DNA from: Bergeyella_A cardium
GTDB lineage: Bacteria > Bacteroidota > Bacteroidia > Flavobacteriales > Weeksellaceae
Direction: 5' to 3' (one strand)
Length of the DNA stretch: 64,000 nucleotides
Assembly (NCBI RefSeq): GCF_030012605.2
Contig: NZ_CP114055.2
Shown here: positions 43,967 through 51,918 of the stretch, piece after piece
How positions within the stretch are numbered: the first letter of the stretch is position 1
How the letters are laid out: each line of letters opens with the position of its first letter
Made by a program: the position numbers and the translations under genes
Notes under the pieces: generated by a model
What the model was told of the DNA's origin: nothing
Seen by the model: the letters and a program-made list of their open reading frames with translations, nothing else
Databases searched by the model: none

Positions 43967-44797
43967 ATGTCAGTATTACAATCAACACAAAATCTTGGAC
44001 AAATTCCAGAAACAATGCTCATCACCCTTTGGGCAAAAGCCGAAGAAATCAAACGCCCCAATCCATTGCTAAAAGATGAAAAAGCAGTGGAGATTTTGGA
44101 GCAGGTAGATTACGATTTTACGAAGTTTAAAAAGTCGGTAATGTCTCAGGTAGGCGTATGTATAAGGGCTAGTTTAATAGATAAAGAAGCGAATGAATTT
44201 ATCAAAAAGAACCCTGATGCAGTGGTTATACAGCTTGGAGCAGGGCTTGATGCCCGTTATGAACGCTTGGGAGCGCCTGAGGTTACCCATTGGTATGAGC
44301 TGGATGTCCCAGAATCAATAGAACTTCGCAAGCGATTTTTTAATGAAAGTGCTCATCATACTTTCTTGGCTATGTCTTTATTTGATTATCGATGGATAGA
44401 TATCGTAAAAGCGCATCAAAAGCCTGTACTTATTATATTAGAAGGCGTACTGATGTATTTTCCAAAAAATGAAGTGGAAGCATTTTTCCAAAAGGTTTGC
44501 CAGGAATTTGAAGAAGCTACTGTATTGCTTGATATACTTGCTTATGTATTCGTGAAGCAGGCTAAGCACCACGATACTGTAAGCAAAGTAGGAGATGGCA
44601 ATGTACCAGAATTTAAATGGAGCGAGCTATTTACTCGGGAAATGGAGAAGTGGAACCCAAAAATTCATTTAGAGAAAGAGTATTATATGAGTGATTATGA
44701 CCAGAAGCGCTTTCCGTTTATTTTCCGAATGCTTTATAAGATACCTTTGTTTTATAGAAAATTTAATCAAAGGATTATTAGATTGAGAATTTCATAA
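43967..44797 (+). CDS. Class I SAM-dependent methyltransferase, leucine carboxyl methyltransferase type
   Basis: A 276-residue cytoplasmic methyltransferase of the PPM1/LCM family, with members that act on polyketides (TcmP-like). The SAM-binding loop is VVIQLGAGLDARYERLG (about residues 85-101), followed by YELDVPESIELRKRF with the acidic residue that holds the ribose, and ILEGVLMYFPKNEVEAFF, a further family mark. The substrate is not predictable and no biosynthetic genes are nearby. Confidence 0.85.
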   Translation: MSVLQSTQNLGQIPETMLITLWAKAEEIKRPNPLLKDEKAVEILEQVDYDFTKFKKSVMSQVGVCIRASLIDKEANEFIKKNPDAVVIQLGAGLDARYERLGAPEVTHWYELDVPESIELRKRFFNESAHHTFLAMSLFDYRWIDIVKAHQKPVLIILEGVLMYFPKNEVEAFFQKVCQEFEEATVLLDILAYVFVKQAKHHDTVSKVGDGNVPEFKWSELFTREMEKWNPKIHLEKEYYMSDYDQKRFPFIFRMLYKIPLFYRKFNQRIIRLRIS

Positions 44798-44818
44798 GTG
44801 CTGAGGTATATAAAAGAA

Positions 44819-44847
44819 TTAAGAGCTCTCAAAATGAGAGCTCTTAA
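44819..44847 (-). terminator. Terminator of the tRNA operon
   Basis: A perfect 13-bp stem, TTAAGAGCTCTCA with TGAGAGCTCTTAA, closes a 3-nt loop. On the minus strand TTCTTTT follows, as expected for the end of the tRNA transcript. Confidence 0.8.
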
Positions 44848-44899
44848 AACACCAAATCACAAAATATTAATATGAAAAAATTTACTTTCAGCAAACTTG

Positions 44900-44972
44900 T
44901 GACCTGGCTGGGATTCGAACCCAGGACCCATACATTAAAAGTGTATTGCTCTACCAGCTGAGCTACCAGGTC
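44900..44972 (-). tRNA. tRNA-Lys (anticodon TTT)
   Basis: The 73-nt cloverleaf has acceptor GACCTGG/CCAGGTC with discriminator A, the D-arm GCTC..GAGC, the anticodon loop CTTTTAA (anticodon TTT), and the T-arm CTGGG-TTCGAAT-CCCAG. CCA is not encoded. The sequence is identical to the copy at 45101-45173. Confidence 0.97.
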
Positions 44973-44984
44973 GGTCTTAAATAG

Positions 44985-45068
44985 TGCCTGCGACTGGACT
45001 CGAACCAGCACATCCGAAAGGATACCACCCCCTCAAGATGGCGTGTCTACCAATTTCACCACACAGGC
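44985..45068 (-). tRNA. tRNA-Leu (anticodon GAG)
   Basis: This 84-nt class II tRNA has acceptor GCCTGTG/CGCAGGC, the D-loop AAATTGGTAGACA typical of tRNA-Leu, the anticodon loop TTGAGGG (anticodon GAG) on a CCATC/GGTGG stem, a variable arm with ATCCTTTCGGAT, and the T-loop TTCGAGT. CCA is not encoded. Confidence 0.95.
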
Positions 45069-45100
45069 TAATATGTCAAATGAACAAAATTCCTTTCTTG

Positions 45101-45173
45101 TGACCTGGCTGGGATTCGAACCCAGGACCCATACATTAAAAGTGTATTGCTCTACCAGCTGAGCTACCAGGTC
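45101..45173 (-). tRNA. tRNA-Lys (anticodon TTT), second identical copy
   Basis: All 73 bases match the copy at 44900-44972, with the same anticodon TTT. It is the first gene of the three-tRNA transcript. Confidence 0.97.
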
Positions 45174-45218
45174 TGCCACTTTAATAAAGATATTTACTTA
45201 TCTCCGTTAAAAGTGGTG

Positions 45219-45248
45219 CAAATATACAGTTTTTTTTAAAACCTCAAA
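45219..45248 (-). promoter_or_regulatory. tRNA operon promoter (TTTG-N18-TATATTTG)
   Basis: On the minus strand TTTG (45248-45245) and TATATTTG (45226-45219), 18 nt apart, form a full Bacteroidota promoter about 45 nt upstream of the first tRNA-Lys. Confidence 0.75.
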
Positions 45249-45279
45249 ATTTTTTTCCACTTTTGTCAAAAATAAAATT

Positions 45280-45792
45280 ATGATAATTTCTCTCGTGGGA
45301 TATATGGGAAGTGGCAAATCGCATATATCCAAAATATTAAGTAAAAAACTCAATTTTAAACTTATTGACCTCGATAAAGAAATTGTATCTCGATATAAGA
45401 TGCCGATAACGGAAATATTTGAAAAAAAAGGTGAGCTTTTCTTCCGAAAAGCAGAGCGAGAAGTTCTGGAAGATGTACTTAAAACCGAGAGCGACCTTAT
45501 ACTGAGCCTTGGGGGAGGCACTCCTGTTTATTATAATAATATGGAGATGATTAATTCTCAGTCAGAATCCGTGTTTCTAAGGGCAAGTGTGGGAAGCCTT
45601 TTTAGGAGACTGCTGCGTAATAAATCCAAACGGGTATTAATCGCTAGAATAAAAGACGAAGACCTTTCAGAGTTTATTGCAAAGCATCTTTTTGAGAGAA
45701 CGCCTTATTACAATCAAGCGAAATATACAGTAGATACCGATAATAAAAGCGTAGATGAGGTTTCAGAGGAGATTATTCATCTTCTTCGGTAG
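45280..45792 (+). CDS. aroK: Shikimate kinase
   Basis: AroK phosphorylates shikimate at O3 with ATP, in the pathway to chorismate. In the 170-residue protein the Walker A loop GYMGSGKS is at residues 7-14, the substrate motif LIDLDKEI follows, then SLGGGTPVYYN (glycine-rich shikimate loop) and a lid with KSKRVLIARI. The bifunctional aroFQ gene at 29.4 kb works earlier in the same pathway. Its last 20 bases overlap the convergent S4 gene. Confidence 0.94.
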   Translation: MIISLVGYMGSGKSHISKILSKKLNFKLIDLDKEIVSRYKMPITEIFEKKGELFFRKAEREVLEDVLKTESDLILSLGGGTPVYYNNMEMINSQSESVFLRASVGSLFRRLLRNKSKRVLIARIKDEDLSEFIAKHLFERTPYYNQAKYTVDTDNKSVDEVSEEIIHLLR

Positions 45793-46219
45793 TATCATCG
45801 TCTAAGGAATTAAAGAAATCATCCCAATCGGTATTTAAGATAGAAACAGACTCTGTATTTTCAAGAAACTCACCGATATCTCTTCTATCCTTTTTTGTAG
45901 GTCTTCCTTCTCCTTTTGCTCGGTAGTAGTTTTGTTGCATCCGTTTCATTTTAAGGATTTCGTATTGCTCTTTATCGGTTTGGTCAGAGATATAATCGGG
46001 TACCAGCTTTGCTCCTAATCGGCTTTTGGGAAGTTGGAGAACTTTAATTTTTAGTTCAATCTGATTTTTCTTAATGCTGATAACATCCCCTACTTTTATC
46101 TCTTTTGAGGCTTTAGCGGGCTGGCTCCCGAGGCTTACCCTGTTCTTTTTAATTTCATCTGCAGCTATACTTCTGGTTTTATAGATTCTTACGCTCCAAA
46201 GGAATTTATCTATTCTCAT
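45773..46219 (-). CDS. S4-domain RNA-binding protein (HslR-like)
   Basis: A 148-residue protein with an N-terminal S4 RNA-binding domain: MRIDKFLWSVRIYKTRS, then KNRVSLGSQPAKASKEIKVGD (partial). The order and length match heat-shock protein Hsp15 (HslR), which binds 50S subunits carrying stalled nascent chains. The C-terminus is acidic (SLDDDTTEEDE). It is last in a four-gene minus-strand operon with gcvH, vanZ and a SMUG2 gene, overlapping the latter by 4 nt. Confidence 0.88.
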   Translation of the reverse strand: MRIDKFLWSVRIYKTRSIAADEIKKNRVSLGSQPAKASKEIKVGDVISIKKNQIELKIKVLQLPKSRLGAKLVPDYISDQTDKEQYEILKMKRMQQNYYRAKGEGRPTKKDRRDIGEFLENTESVSILNTDWDDFFNSLDDDTTEEDE

Positions 46220-46923
46220 TTTTCTTCGTTATTAAATGCCATTAAATACTTGTCAATATACAGTTGTTTTTCTTTGGATTTATATTGCTGAATATACCTT
46301 GGATGCTCCAAAACGGTCATTTTATCAAATAAATGTGCTTCTTTGTTTAGCTTTTTTATGAAGTCTGCATTCTTTTTCCCGAGTATGAAAACTTCGTCAG
46401 TATCCAATCCCAGGCTGATATGTTTCTTTAAAGATTCAATCATAAAATCTTTTACCATAGCGAATAGCTCATTGTCATCATAATAGTTTGCATTAAGCCA
46501 TTTACCGTCTTTTGTCTTACGGACGATTGCCAGCGGAAACGGAGAGTTGATATAAAAATCTCGGTAGAAATTCTTCGTGCCACCGTATTGATTAATCATA
46601 TCATACACATAAACGGAGGACACCTCGTGTGTATGGGCAGATTTCATCTCTATCCCGCAATCGGATTTCAAGCGTTTGGTATCGGTAAAAGGCACTCCTG
46701 TAACTCCTGCACCGTGTCTGCTGGGGTTTATCCCGATAATAAACCTCCGCGCATTGTGGTCATCGTAGTATTTCTTATAGAATTCCGCCATTACTTTTAG
46801 GGTTTCGGGGTTGTCTGTATAGGGGTTTAATACATCAAATCCTTTGGGGAGTTCCCCAGCATAATGGAGGTTTTCATTAAAGCGAACTACTTTTTTTGCA
46901 AATGTATTTTTATCCTTATCCAT
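46216..46923 (-). CDS. SMUG2-type uracil-DNA glycosylase family protein
   Basis: A 235-residue member of the uracil-DNA glycosylase superfamily, SMUG2 branch (formerly DUF4918), common in Bacteroidota. RRFIIGINPSRHGAGVTGVPF (partial) is the motif 1 region, with Asn as the catalytic candidate, and LEHPRYIQQY holds the motif 2 His. Base-excision repair of deaminated bases is expected; the exact base preference is not known here. It lies 15 nt after vanZ and overlaps the S4 gene. Confidence 0.88.
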   Translation of the reverse strand: MDKDKNTFAKKVVRFNENLHYAGELPKGFDVLNPYTDNPETLKVMAEFYKKYYDDHNARRFIIGINPSRHGAGVTGVPFTDTKRLKSDCGIEMKSAHTHEVSSVYVYDMINQYGGTKNFYRDFYINSPFPLAIVRKTKDGKWLNANYYDDNELFAMVKDFMIESLKKHISLGLDTDEVFILGKKNADFIKKLNKEAHLFDKMTVLEHPRYIQQYKSKEKQLYIDKYLMAFNNEEK

Positions 46924-46938
46924 AGAGCATTATTTATC

Positions 46939-47304
46939 CTATTGATGCTTATCCATCAGCCTTACACCGAAGAACCCTGAGATTATCCCCAAAGTATTCA
47001 TCAGCAGGTCTAATGCTTCCATAGAGCGCCCGAGGTTCATTATCCCTTGAAGGATTTCTGTAATCAAGGCATAGGAAAAGAGTATCAGGATAAATTTGAT
47101 GAAAGATTGCTGAGGGAATCTTAGCCGAAAGAGGAAGCCCAGCAATGTAAAAATAAGAAAGTGGAGCACTTTATCCACACCGTGGAATACAAAAAGGCTG
47201 TGGGGGATTTGCTTAGCTGGGCGGAGGAGCATATAAGTAAGAAATGCCCAATAAATGGGCAAAGTCTTACTGAGTATGTTATTAATCTTATCCAATAACT
47301 TCAA
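46939..47304 (-). CDS. VanZ-family membrane protein
   Basis: A 121-residue protein with about four hydrophobic segments, matching the short VanZ-like family: a DKVLHFLIFTLLGFLF stretch (HF motif) and a later ITEILQGIMNLGRSMEALDLLMN (partial; TEILQ...R..D.LxN), both diagnostic. VanZ confers low teicoplanin resistance in enterococci, but the many chromosomal relatives have no known role. It overlaps gcvH by 17 nt. Confidence 0.88.
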   Translation of the reverse strand: MKLLDKINNILSKTLPIYWAFLTYMLLRPAKQIPHSLFVFHGVDKVLHFLIFTLLGFLFRLRFPQQSFIKFILILFSYALITEILQGIMNLGRSMEALDLLMNTLGIISGFFGVRLMDKHQ

Positions 47305-47665
47305 GGTATTGTTCTGCGGAGAGGAGCTGGGAGAGGTCTGTACCTTCGGCTACTTCTAATTTAATAATCCAGCCTTTTCCATAAGGGTCGCTATTCACTA
47401 ATTCCGGCTCATCTTCTAGGGCTTCATTTACCTCGATTACCTTTCCAGACACGGGTAGGAATAGGTCAGATACGGTTTTTACTGCTTCTACGCTACCGAA
47501 TACTTCATTTGCGGAGAGTTCTTCATCGAGGGTATCTACATCTATATATACGATGTCGCCAAGCTCGCTCTGTGCAAAGTCGGTAATCCCTACTGTTGCT
47601 ACATTCCCTTCAATTTTAATCCATTCGTGGTCTTTTGTGTACTTTAATTCTGATGGTGTATTCAT
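47288..47665 (-). CDS. gcvH: Glycine cleavage system H protein
   Basis: GcvH carries the lipoyl arm of the glycine cleavage complex, shuttling the aminomethyl group between P, T and L proteins. The 125-residue protein has KYTKDHEWIKIEG at the N-terminus and the lipoylation site Lys63 in GSVEAVKTVSDL. The other gcv genes are not in the window. It is first in an operon with vanZ, SMUG2 and S4 genes, driven by a strong promoter box pair. Confidence 0.95.
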   Translation of the reverse strand: MNTPSELKYTKDHEWIKIEGNVATVGITDFAQSELGDIVYIDVDTLDEELSANEVFGSVEAVKTVSDLFLPVSGKVIEVNEALEDEPELVNSDPYGKGWIIKLEVAEGTDLSQLLSAEQYLEVIG

Positions 47666-47684
47666 TTCATTGATTTTTGCTCGT

Positions 47685-47716
47685 CAAATTTAAATGAAAT
47701 CCTTATACCTCACAAA
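47685..47716 (-). promoter_or_regulatory. gcvH operon promoter (TTTG-N20-TAAATTTG)
   Basis: On the minus strand TTTG (47716-47713) and TAAATTTG (47692-47685), 20 nt apart, match the consensus fully, 19 nt before the gcvH ATG. Confidence 0.75.
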
Positions 47717-47740
47717 TAAAATTCAATTATTGATAAGAAA

Positions 47741-48739
47741 TTAATTTTCAGATTTCTTTTTAGAAGCCAAAATCCTTTTTCTTCTAACGAAATAGAAAAT
47801 AATTGCCAGAATAATGAATAAAGGCCAAATGTATAGCAGCCCAATGCATACCTTTTGGAAGAAGTAGAAGCCAGAGATTACAGAATCTTGAGCATCATAC
47901 CAGAAATTTACCTGATATTTACTTTCTATATGCTGAGTATTGGTTACAGGGATTTCCGCAATCCGTATTTTAGGTTCTTTTAGGTTGATTGACACTTCGC
48001 TGTACTTCAAATCATCGTTTAGTGTTATTTGGGAGATTTGCTGTTGGGCATCATCGTCCAGATTTTGTTTTGTGAGCTCTACTTTTTTCCCACTGTTTTT
48101 CATTTTGTCTATCATTTGTGCTGCCTTCTGATTGTTTTGCCTTTGTATTTCGGCTATTTTGGCATTGTTGGTTACATCTTCAGCATTGATGATTTGGGAA
48201 TTGAGGAAGAGTTTGTTCTGGTTGATGGTGTGTAGAAACTCACCGAGGAGCTGGCTGGGCACGCGTACCGTCATTCGGTTATAAGTCTGATATTTCCTGA
48301 TAAGCACTGCATCTTCGTTAGAGGTATTATAGGTTTTATCGGAGATAATCTCGCTCTCAATACTGCTATTGGTAATAAACCCACCGATTTTTTTCAGTTC
48401 ATTTTCTATTGCTACGGTAGTTTCGTATACATCTTTTACCTCCATATCTACCATTGCGGTTTTTACGAATTTTCTATCGGGCAGGTTCTGAGTAGCAGCA
48501 TAAGAAACATCTTCGGTTTCTATTTCTTCTGTATTTATACTATTCATCACTGCTTCGTCGGTGTAGCCACCCTCGTGCTTAGCACAAGACAGCACAAAAG
48601 CTAAAATACCTATAGGGGGTAAAACAAAATGTCTAAAAAGAATAGTAAATAAAAAAGCCCGAAAAAGCCTATAAATAAAGGAGTAAACCCAAAAAAAGCC
48701 CGAAAAACGAGGAAAAACAAAATGTCCAAAAACTTCCAT
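47741..48739 (-). CDS. DUF4349-family lipoprotein with aberrant 5' end
   Basis: A 332-residue protein of the DUF4349 family: KFVKTAMVDMEVKDVYET near residue 90, a central coiled coil, and a C-terminal membrane helix (about 295-315) followed by RRKRIL. A lipobox ILAFVLSC lies at about residue 53, so an ordinary signal peptide would start about 20 residues before it, but the only in-frame start is ATG 48739. The extra 30-odd residues are Phe/Arg-rich and encoded by repeat sequence (FGHFVF and FRHFVL are translated copies of the GGACATTTTGTTTT motif). The original 5' end seems to have been replaced. Function of the family is unknown. Confidence 0.75.
   Translation of the reverse strand: MEVFGHFVFPRFSGFFWVYSFIYRLFRAFLFTILFRHFVLPPIGILAFVLSCAKHEGGYTDEAVMNSINTEEIETEDVSYAATQNLPDRKFVKTAMVDMEVKDVYETTVAIENELKKIGGFITNSSIESEIISDKTYNTSNEDAVLIRKYQTYNRMTVRVPSQLLGEFLHTINQNKLFLNSQIINAEDVTNNAKIAEIQRQNNQKAAQMIDKMKNSGKKVELTKQNLDDDAQQQISQITLNDDLKYSEVSINLKEPKIRIAEIPVTNTQHIESKYQVNFWYDAQDSVISGFYFFQKVCIGLLYIWPLFIILAIIFYFVRRKRILASKKKSEN
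48621..48732. repeat. Motif cluster at the 5' end of the DUF4349 gene
   Basis: Two minus-strand copies of the motif TTTTTGGACATTTTGTTTT (48713-48732, and a variant with AGACAT at 48621-48639) flank two copies of AAAAAAGCCCGAAAAA (from 48651 and from 48691), 41 bp apart. The same GGACATTTTGTTTT motif occurs in tandem at 52.4 and 54.3 kb. Confidence 0.7.
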
Positions 48740-49211
48740 TTACTACCATTTTACTTCTATTAAAAATAAAGATAATTACTTATTAAATAGCCCTAATTAC
48801 CATTGGGGCTTTATAATTACCTATTATACCCTAAAAACACCCCCACAGCCCTAAAAACAGGGCGTTTTGTTTATAGGACTGGGCATAGAGCAAGCACCTT
48901 ATGAGGGCGGAAACTACCCCTATTACTACCCGCATACCACTACCCACAAATGATAAAAAAAGCATGTTTTTTGACATTGGGGGAAGTAATGGGGGCAACT
49001 ATGGGGGGTAGTTTTTAGCAAAAAAAAGTATTAAAATCTTACCCCCTATTATACCAAAATAATAATTAAACGACCATTAAACAAAAGAATATATACCCCT
49101 ATTTACCTCTGTAAATGTTCTTTATTTTAATTAAGTATCTAATAATGAGTTGTTTATGTGATTTTAACCAGTGATTTTACCAAGAAAATATAAAAAATAG
49201 GACATTTTGTT
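48740..49211. other. Non-coding region left of the prophage remnant
   Basis: No gene is supported in these 472 bases. AGCCC/GGGCT (48789/48806) and GCCCT/AGGGC (48848/48859) can form small hairpins. AAACTACCCC (48911-48920) is exactly complementary to GGGGTAGTTT (49005-49014), with extra partial pairing between CCCCTATTACTACC and GGAAGTAATGGGG inside, so a large stem-loop is possible. A further GGACATTTTGTT lies at 49200-49211, directly abutting the repressor stop codon. Confidence 0.5.
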
Positions 49212-49880
49212 CTATTCCAGCCTGATTACACCGACTACAATAGCCAAACCTTCTATTTCCTCCTCTGGAACATTGAAAGGGTCGTAACTTTCATTATCGG
49301 AAACCATTAAAAGACTGTTAGGAGCATCACTTGGTTTTATTCTTTTAATAATGATTCCTTGTTTTCTTGTAGCTATGACATGGGTTTTATTCCATTGTAT
49401 AAAGTTTCTTTCTTTTATGATACGGCAGGCCACTACATCCCCACTGTTATATTTAGGATACATGGAGGAACCTTCTACCTCTATCATGAAATCTACTTGC
49501 TTATGCTTAAATTTTGGAATCACATAGTAATCTTTAACATCTCTCTCTTCAAAAGAAAACACATTATTACCATATCCTCCTATAGCGGTAGCATTGACAA
49601 GAGGAATACCCTTTACTGATTCCTCTTTGCTGGTTTCAGTACTAGTGTTCTCGCTCTTTAACATTTCCCCTTCTCCTGTAAGAAGCCATTCAGGATTTAA
49701 TTCGGGATATTTGGAAACTATTTTTGCTAAAACATCAGAACTTAATGCTTTTTCTTTTGCCTTTCCCTTAAAATTTCCATAAGTAACCCCTAATTCTTCA
49801 AAAAATTTTTCTTTTGCAAAGCCTTTATAATCAGTAAAATAAAGCACTCTCTCTTTAATGTTGGTAAAAAAAGTTTCCAT
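49212..49880 (-). CDS. Phage-type S24/LexA-like repressor
   Basis: A 222-residue repressor. The N-terminal part (1-75) is a helix-turn-helix-like DNA-binding domain with ELGVTYGNFKGKAKEKALSSD (partial) and the PEWLLTGEGEM motif that follows such domains in phage repressors. The C-terminal S24 peptidase domain has EGSSMYPKYNSGD (nucleophile Ser139) and KRIKPS (Lys179, 40 residues on); GG at 101-102 may be the self-cleavage site. RecA-triggered self-cleavage is known for the family. It is the left marker of the prophage remnant and is divergent from a truncated early gene. No integrase is present. Confidence 0.88.
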   Translation of the reverse strand: METFFTNIKERVLYFTDYKGFAKEKFFEELGVTYGNFKGKAKEKALSSDVLAKIVSKYPELNPEWLLTGEGEMLKSENTSTETSKEESVKGIPLVNATAIGGYGNNVFSFEERDVKDYYVIPKFKHKQVDFMIEVEGSSMYPKYNSGDVVACRIIKERNFIQWNKTHVIATRKQGIIIKRIKPSDAPNSLLMVSDNESYDPFNVPEEEIEGLAIVVGVIRLE

Positions 49881-49893
49881 AAAATTTGTTTAT

Positions 49894-49911
49894 TAGAAAA
49901 AATAGTTTCTA
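49894..49911. promoter_or_regulatory. Candidate repressor operator
   Basis: TAGAAA-AAATAG-TTTCTA is an inverted repeat with 6-bp arms in the 58-bp gap between the divergent repressor and early gene, where phage operators usually lie. Repressor binding is inferred from position only. Confidence 0.45.
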
Positions 49912-49938
49912 TATTTACAACATCAAAACATCATAACA

Positions 49939-50163
49939 ATGACAAAGGTAATGGAATTTAGCGAGATTGTTCGTATATGCGAACAAAAAAAACAAACAGG
50001 AGATATTCAGACTTTATCAACTTTTAATCCTCCATTTTCATTTAATTCTACATCAAAATATTTAGGATTCTTTTTGTATTCGTTAAAAAGTCTTTCCCTT
50101 TCTTTTTTGAGTACAAACTCTTCTGCTTCTTTTCTTTCTTTGCTGTTTAAGTTGTTTAGATAA
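49939..50163 (+). pseudogene. Truncated early phage gene (5' stub)
   Basis: The ATG at 49939 begins MTKVMEFSEIVRICEQKKQ, typical of a small early protein transcribed away from a phage repressor. After about 25 residues (TGDIQTLS) the sequence turns into the antisense of another gene, and the remainder of the frame (FNPPFSFNSTSK...) looks non-coding in composition. The gene is therefore a stub broken at about 50010. Confidence 0.65.
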
Positions 50164-50267
50164 GCTGTATCTGCGAATATTTTCCCAGAAGTTGCTGGAT
50201 TGTTTTCAAATTCTATTTTAAGCTGTAGGCCTCCTTTTATTTCCGTTGGTTCTTCGTCTGTCTGTAC
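50007..50267 (-). pseudogene. 3' fragment of a minus-strand phage gene
   Basis: The minus strand reads 86 open codons, without a start, ending in a TGA at 50009-50007: TDEEPTEIKGGLQLKIEFEN, then a charged helical part (SKERKEAEEFVLKKERERL) and ENGGLKVDKV. The composition is that of a real protein. The 5' part is missing where the tail-fibre fragment begins (about 50267). I do not recognise the family. Confidence 0.6.
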
Positions 50268-51409
50268 TTAGCACTACACTTTCCAGCAAGGCAGATGCCG
50301 ACCAATTAGCCAATAAAGCTAATGCAGATGCTACGGGACTGACACAGGAGCAGGTAGATGCTTGGAACACCAAGTTAAAAACGCTTTCCGATGCTCCCAA
50401 AGATAACAAACAATACGCCCGTAAAAACGGAGCGTGGGAAGAAATCACGGCATCCGGCGGAGCGGAAGCACCTACGCCAAAAATCAACATCAAAGGCTGT
50501 TCTTTGGCGGGAAACAAGCATGTAAGATTAGAGTTTGAAGTGTCTAATTATCCCAATTTTAGCAATGATTATGAAAATATCCTTGCAGAATCTTTTTTGC
50601 AGTTATCCATAGATGCCGCTGAGATTCCAATAGACCCTCCATTAGAAACTATATTAACAAGCCATGGTAGTGGAAATGACCATGCAGGGGTGTTTATAGA
50701 GGTTGAGTTGCCTCCAGGCGTAACAATAGTGCTGGAAAATCATAATCACTCTAATCGGTTCAATTTTGCCTGTTATTTAAAATTGAAGCACGGCACAAGT
50801 TACATACAGGAGAATTTCTTCTACAAGAATACTTCCAGATATAACCAGTCTGGCTATGTGGATATTACCTTTAAAGCGGGGAAAAATCCAGCAACGGATT
50901 TTAATTCTACAACGGAAACGGGGGTGCTGAATCTTTGTAAAGATATAGACGAAGCAGCGATGCAGAAACAGCTGGGGTTCTTAAATAATAACATACAAGT
51001 GCCGTTTGGAACATCTTCTGACTTTTCGCAAACCTTTCTGAATAACGGCAGAATAGTTCCCAATACAGCCATTAGCCAGGTTACAGAGTGGGATTTTGAT
51101 TTAGCGGTAGAAGATGGTAATATGGCGATATCTTCAAGTTCTCCGTGGTGTATTGTTGCAGAAAAAGAACTGGAGGGAGGCCCTTTTGAGGTTGTGGGCT
51201 ACGGGGTTATCACAGACAACTGGACGGGAGGCGAAACCAACAGAAACAGCAGGGCTGTGGTAAGGACAATTACTACTTCGGATATGCTGTTTGGCTCTCG
51301 TAAAGGTCTGAGGTTTAGAGTGCAGCCAACTAAATCCATGACAGGCACTCAGCGGCAGGTAAAAGTAATCGTAAACAAAGTAAGAAGGATTTCATATTCA
51401 GTAAATTAA
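50246..51409 (+). pseudogene. Phage tail-fibre-like protein, N-terminus missing
   Basis: The frame (TTG at 50246) encodes 387 residues. From about residue 12 the sequence SSKADADQLANKANADATGL is a tail-fibre-like repeat, followed by LTQEQVDAWNTKLKTLSDAP and KNGAWEEI, common in tail appendage proteins, then about 300 residues of beta-rich receptor-binding-type sequence ending VIVNKVRRISYSVN. The first 11 residues are encoded by the antisense of the neighbouring fragment, so the true N-terminal part that would attach to the tail is lost. An LRR gene follows after 25 nt. Confidence 0.65.
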
Positions 51410-51434
51410 CATTAACTATTTAAATTTATAAACA

Positions 51435-51905
51435 ATGAAACGAAAAGGATTTATCAAACAGATTTTCGGCGTTACAGCCGACGGCAGAGTGGAACAATTA
51501 TCAGAATTGCACATTCCAGCAGGGACAAAAGTGGTTCAGTCATTCTTAATCAGCACTTTATTCGGAGACAATGACACATCGTTCAAGAAAGTAATTTTAC
51601 CCAGTTCGGTAAAGGAAATTGAGGAAGATGCGTTTGTCAATATTAGAACGGAGCAAGTGCAGTTCAAAAATGGACTGGAAAAGATAGGCGACCGTGCATT
51701 CATAGCAGGATGTCTTAACTATGAGAATCTGGTTTTCCCAAAAACGCTGAAAAGCATAGGGCATTATGCTTTCGCAGAAAATCAGTTTCCTAAATTTTCA
51801 AGAAACTATTCTTTGAAAAAAGTAACACTTCCGCAGAACTGCGAATATTACAAAGACAGCTTTGACCCAACAACAGAGGTCGTGGGAGGAAAATTGATTG
51901 AGTAA
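51435..51905 (+). CDS. BspA-type leucine-rich-repeat protein
   Basis: A 156-residue protein with BspA-like (LRR_5) repeats: FKKVILPSSVKEIEEDAFVN, the following VQFKNGLEKIGDRAFIAGC, and LVFPKTLKSIGHYAFAENQF. Each repeat has the IGxxAF core. There is no signal peptide. Such proteins serve adhesion on the surface of Bacteroidota and also occur as phage accessory tail genes; its place after the tail-fibre gene suggests the latter. It overlaps the next gene's possible TTG start, but not its ATG. Confidence 0.75.
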   Translation: MKRKGFIKQIFGVTADGRVEQLSELHIPAGTKVVQSFLISTLFGDNDTSFKKVILPSSVKEIEEDAFVNIRTEQVQFKNGLEKIGDRAFIAGCLNYENLVFPKTLKSIGHYAFAENQFPKFSRNYSLKKVTLPQNCEYYKDSFDPTTEVVGGKLIE

Positions 51906-51918
51906 AAAAAGGAAGAGA

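Noticed and set aside
49200..49211. GGACATTTTGTT as an operator of the repressor
   Set aside because: It lies at the 3' end of the repressor gene, and no copy is in the repressor/early gene control region.
50218..50517. 99-codon minus-strand frame beginning MFPAKEQPLMLIF
   Set aside because: It is antisense to the tail-fibre sequence, and its composition is that of a complement; the real minus-strand fragment is in another frame (50007-50267).
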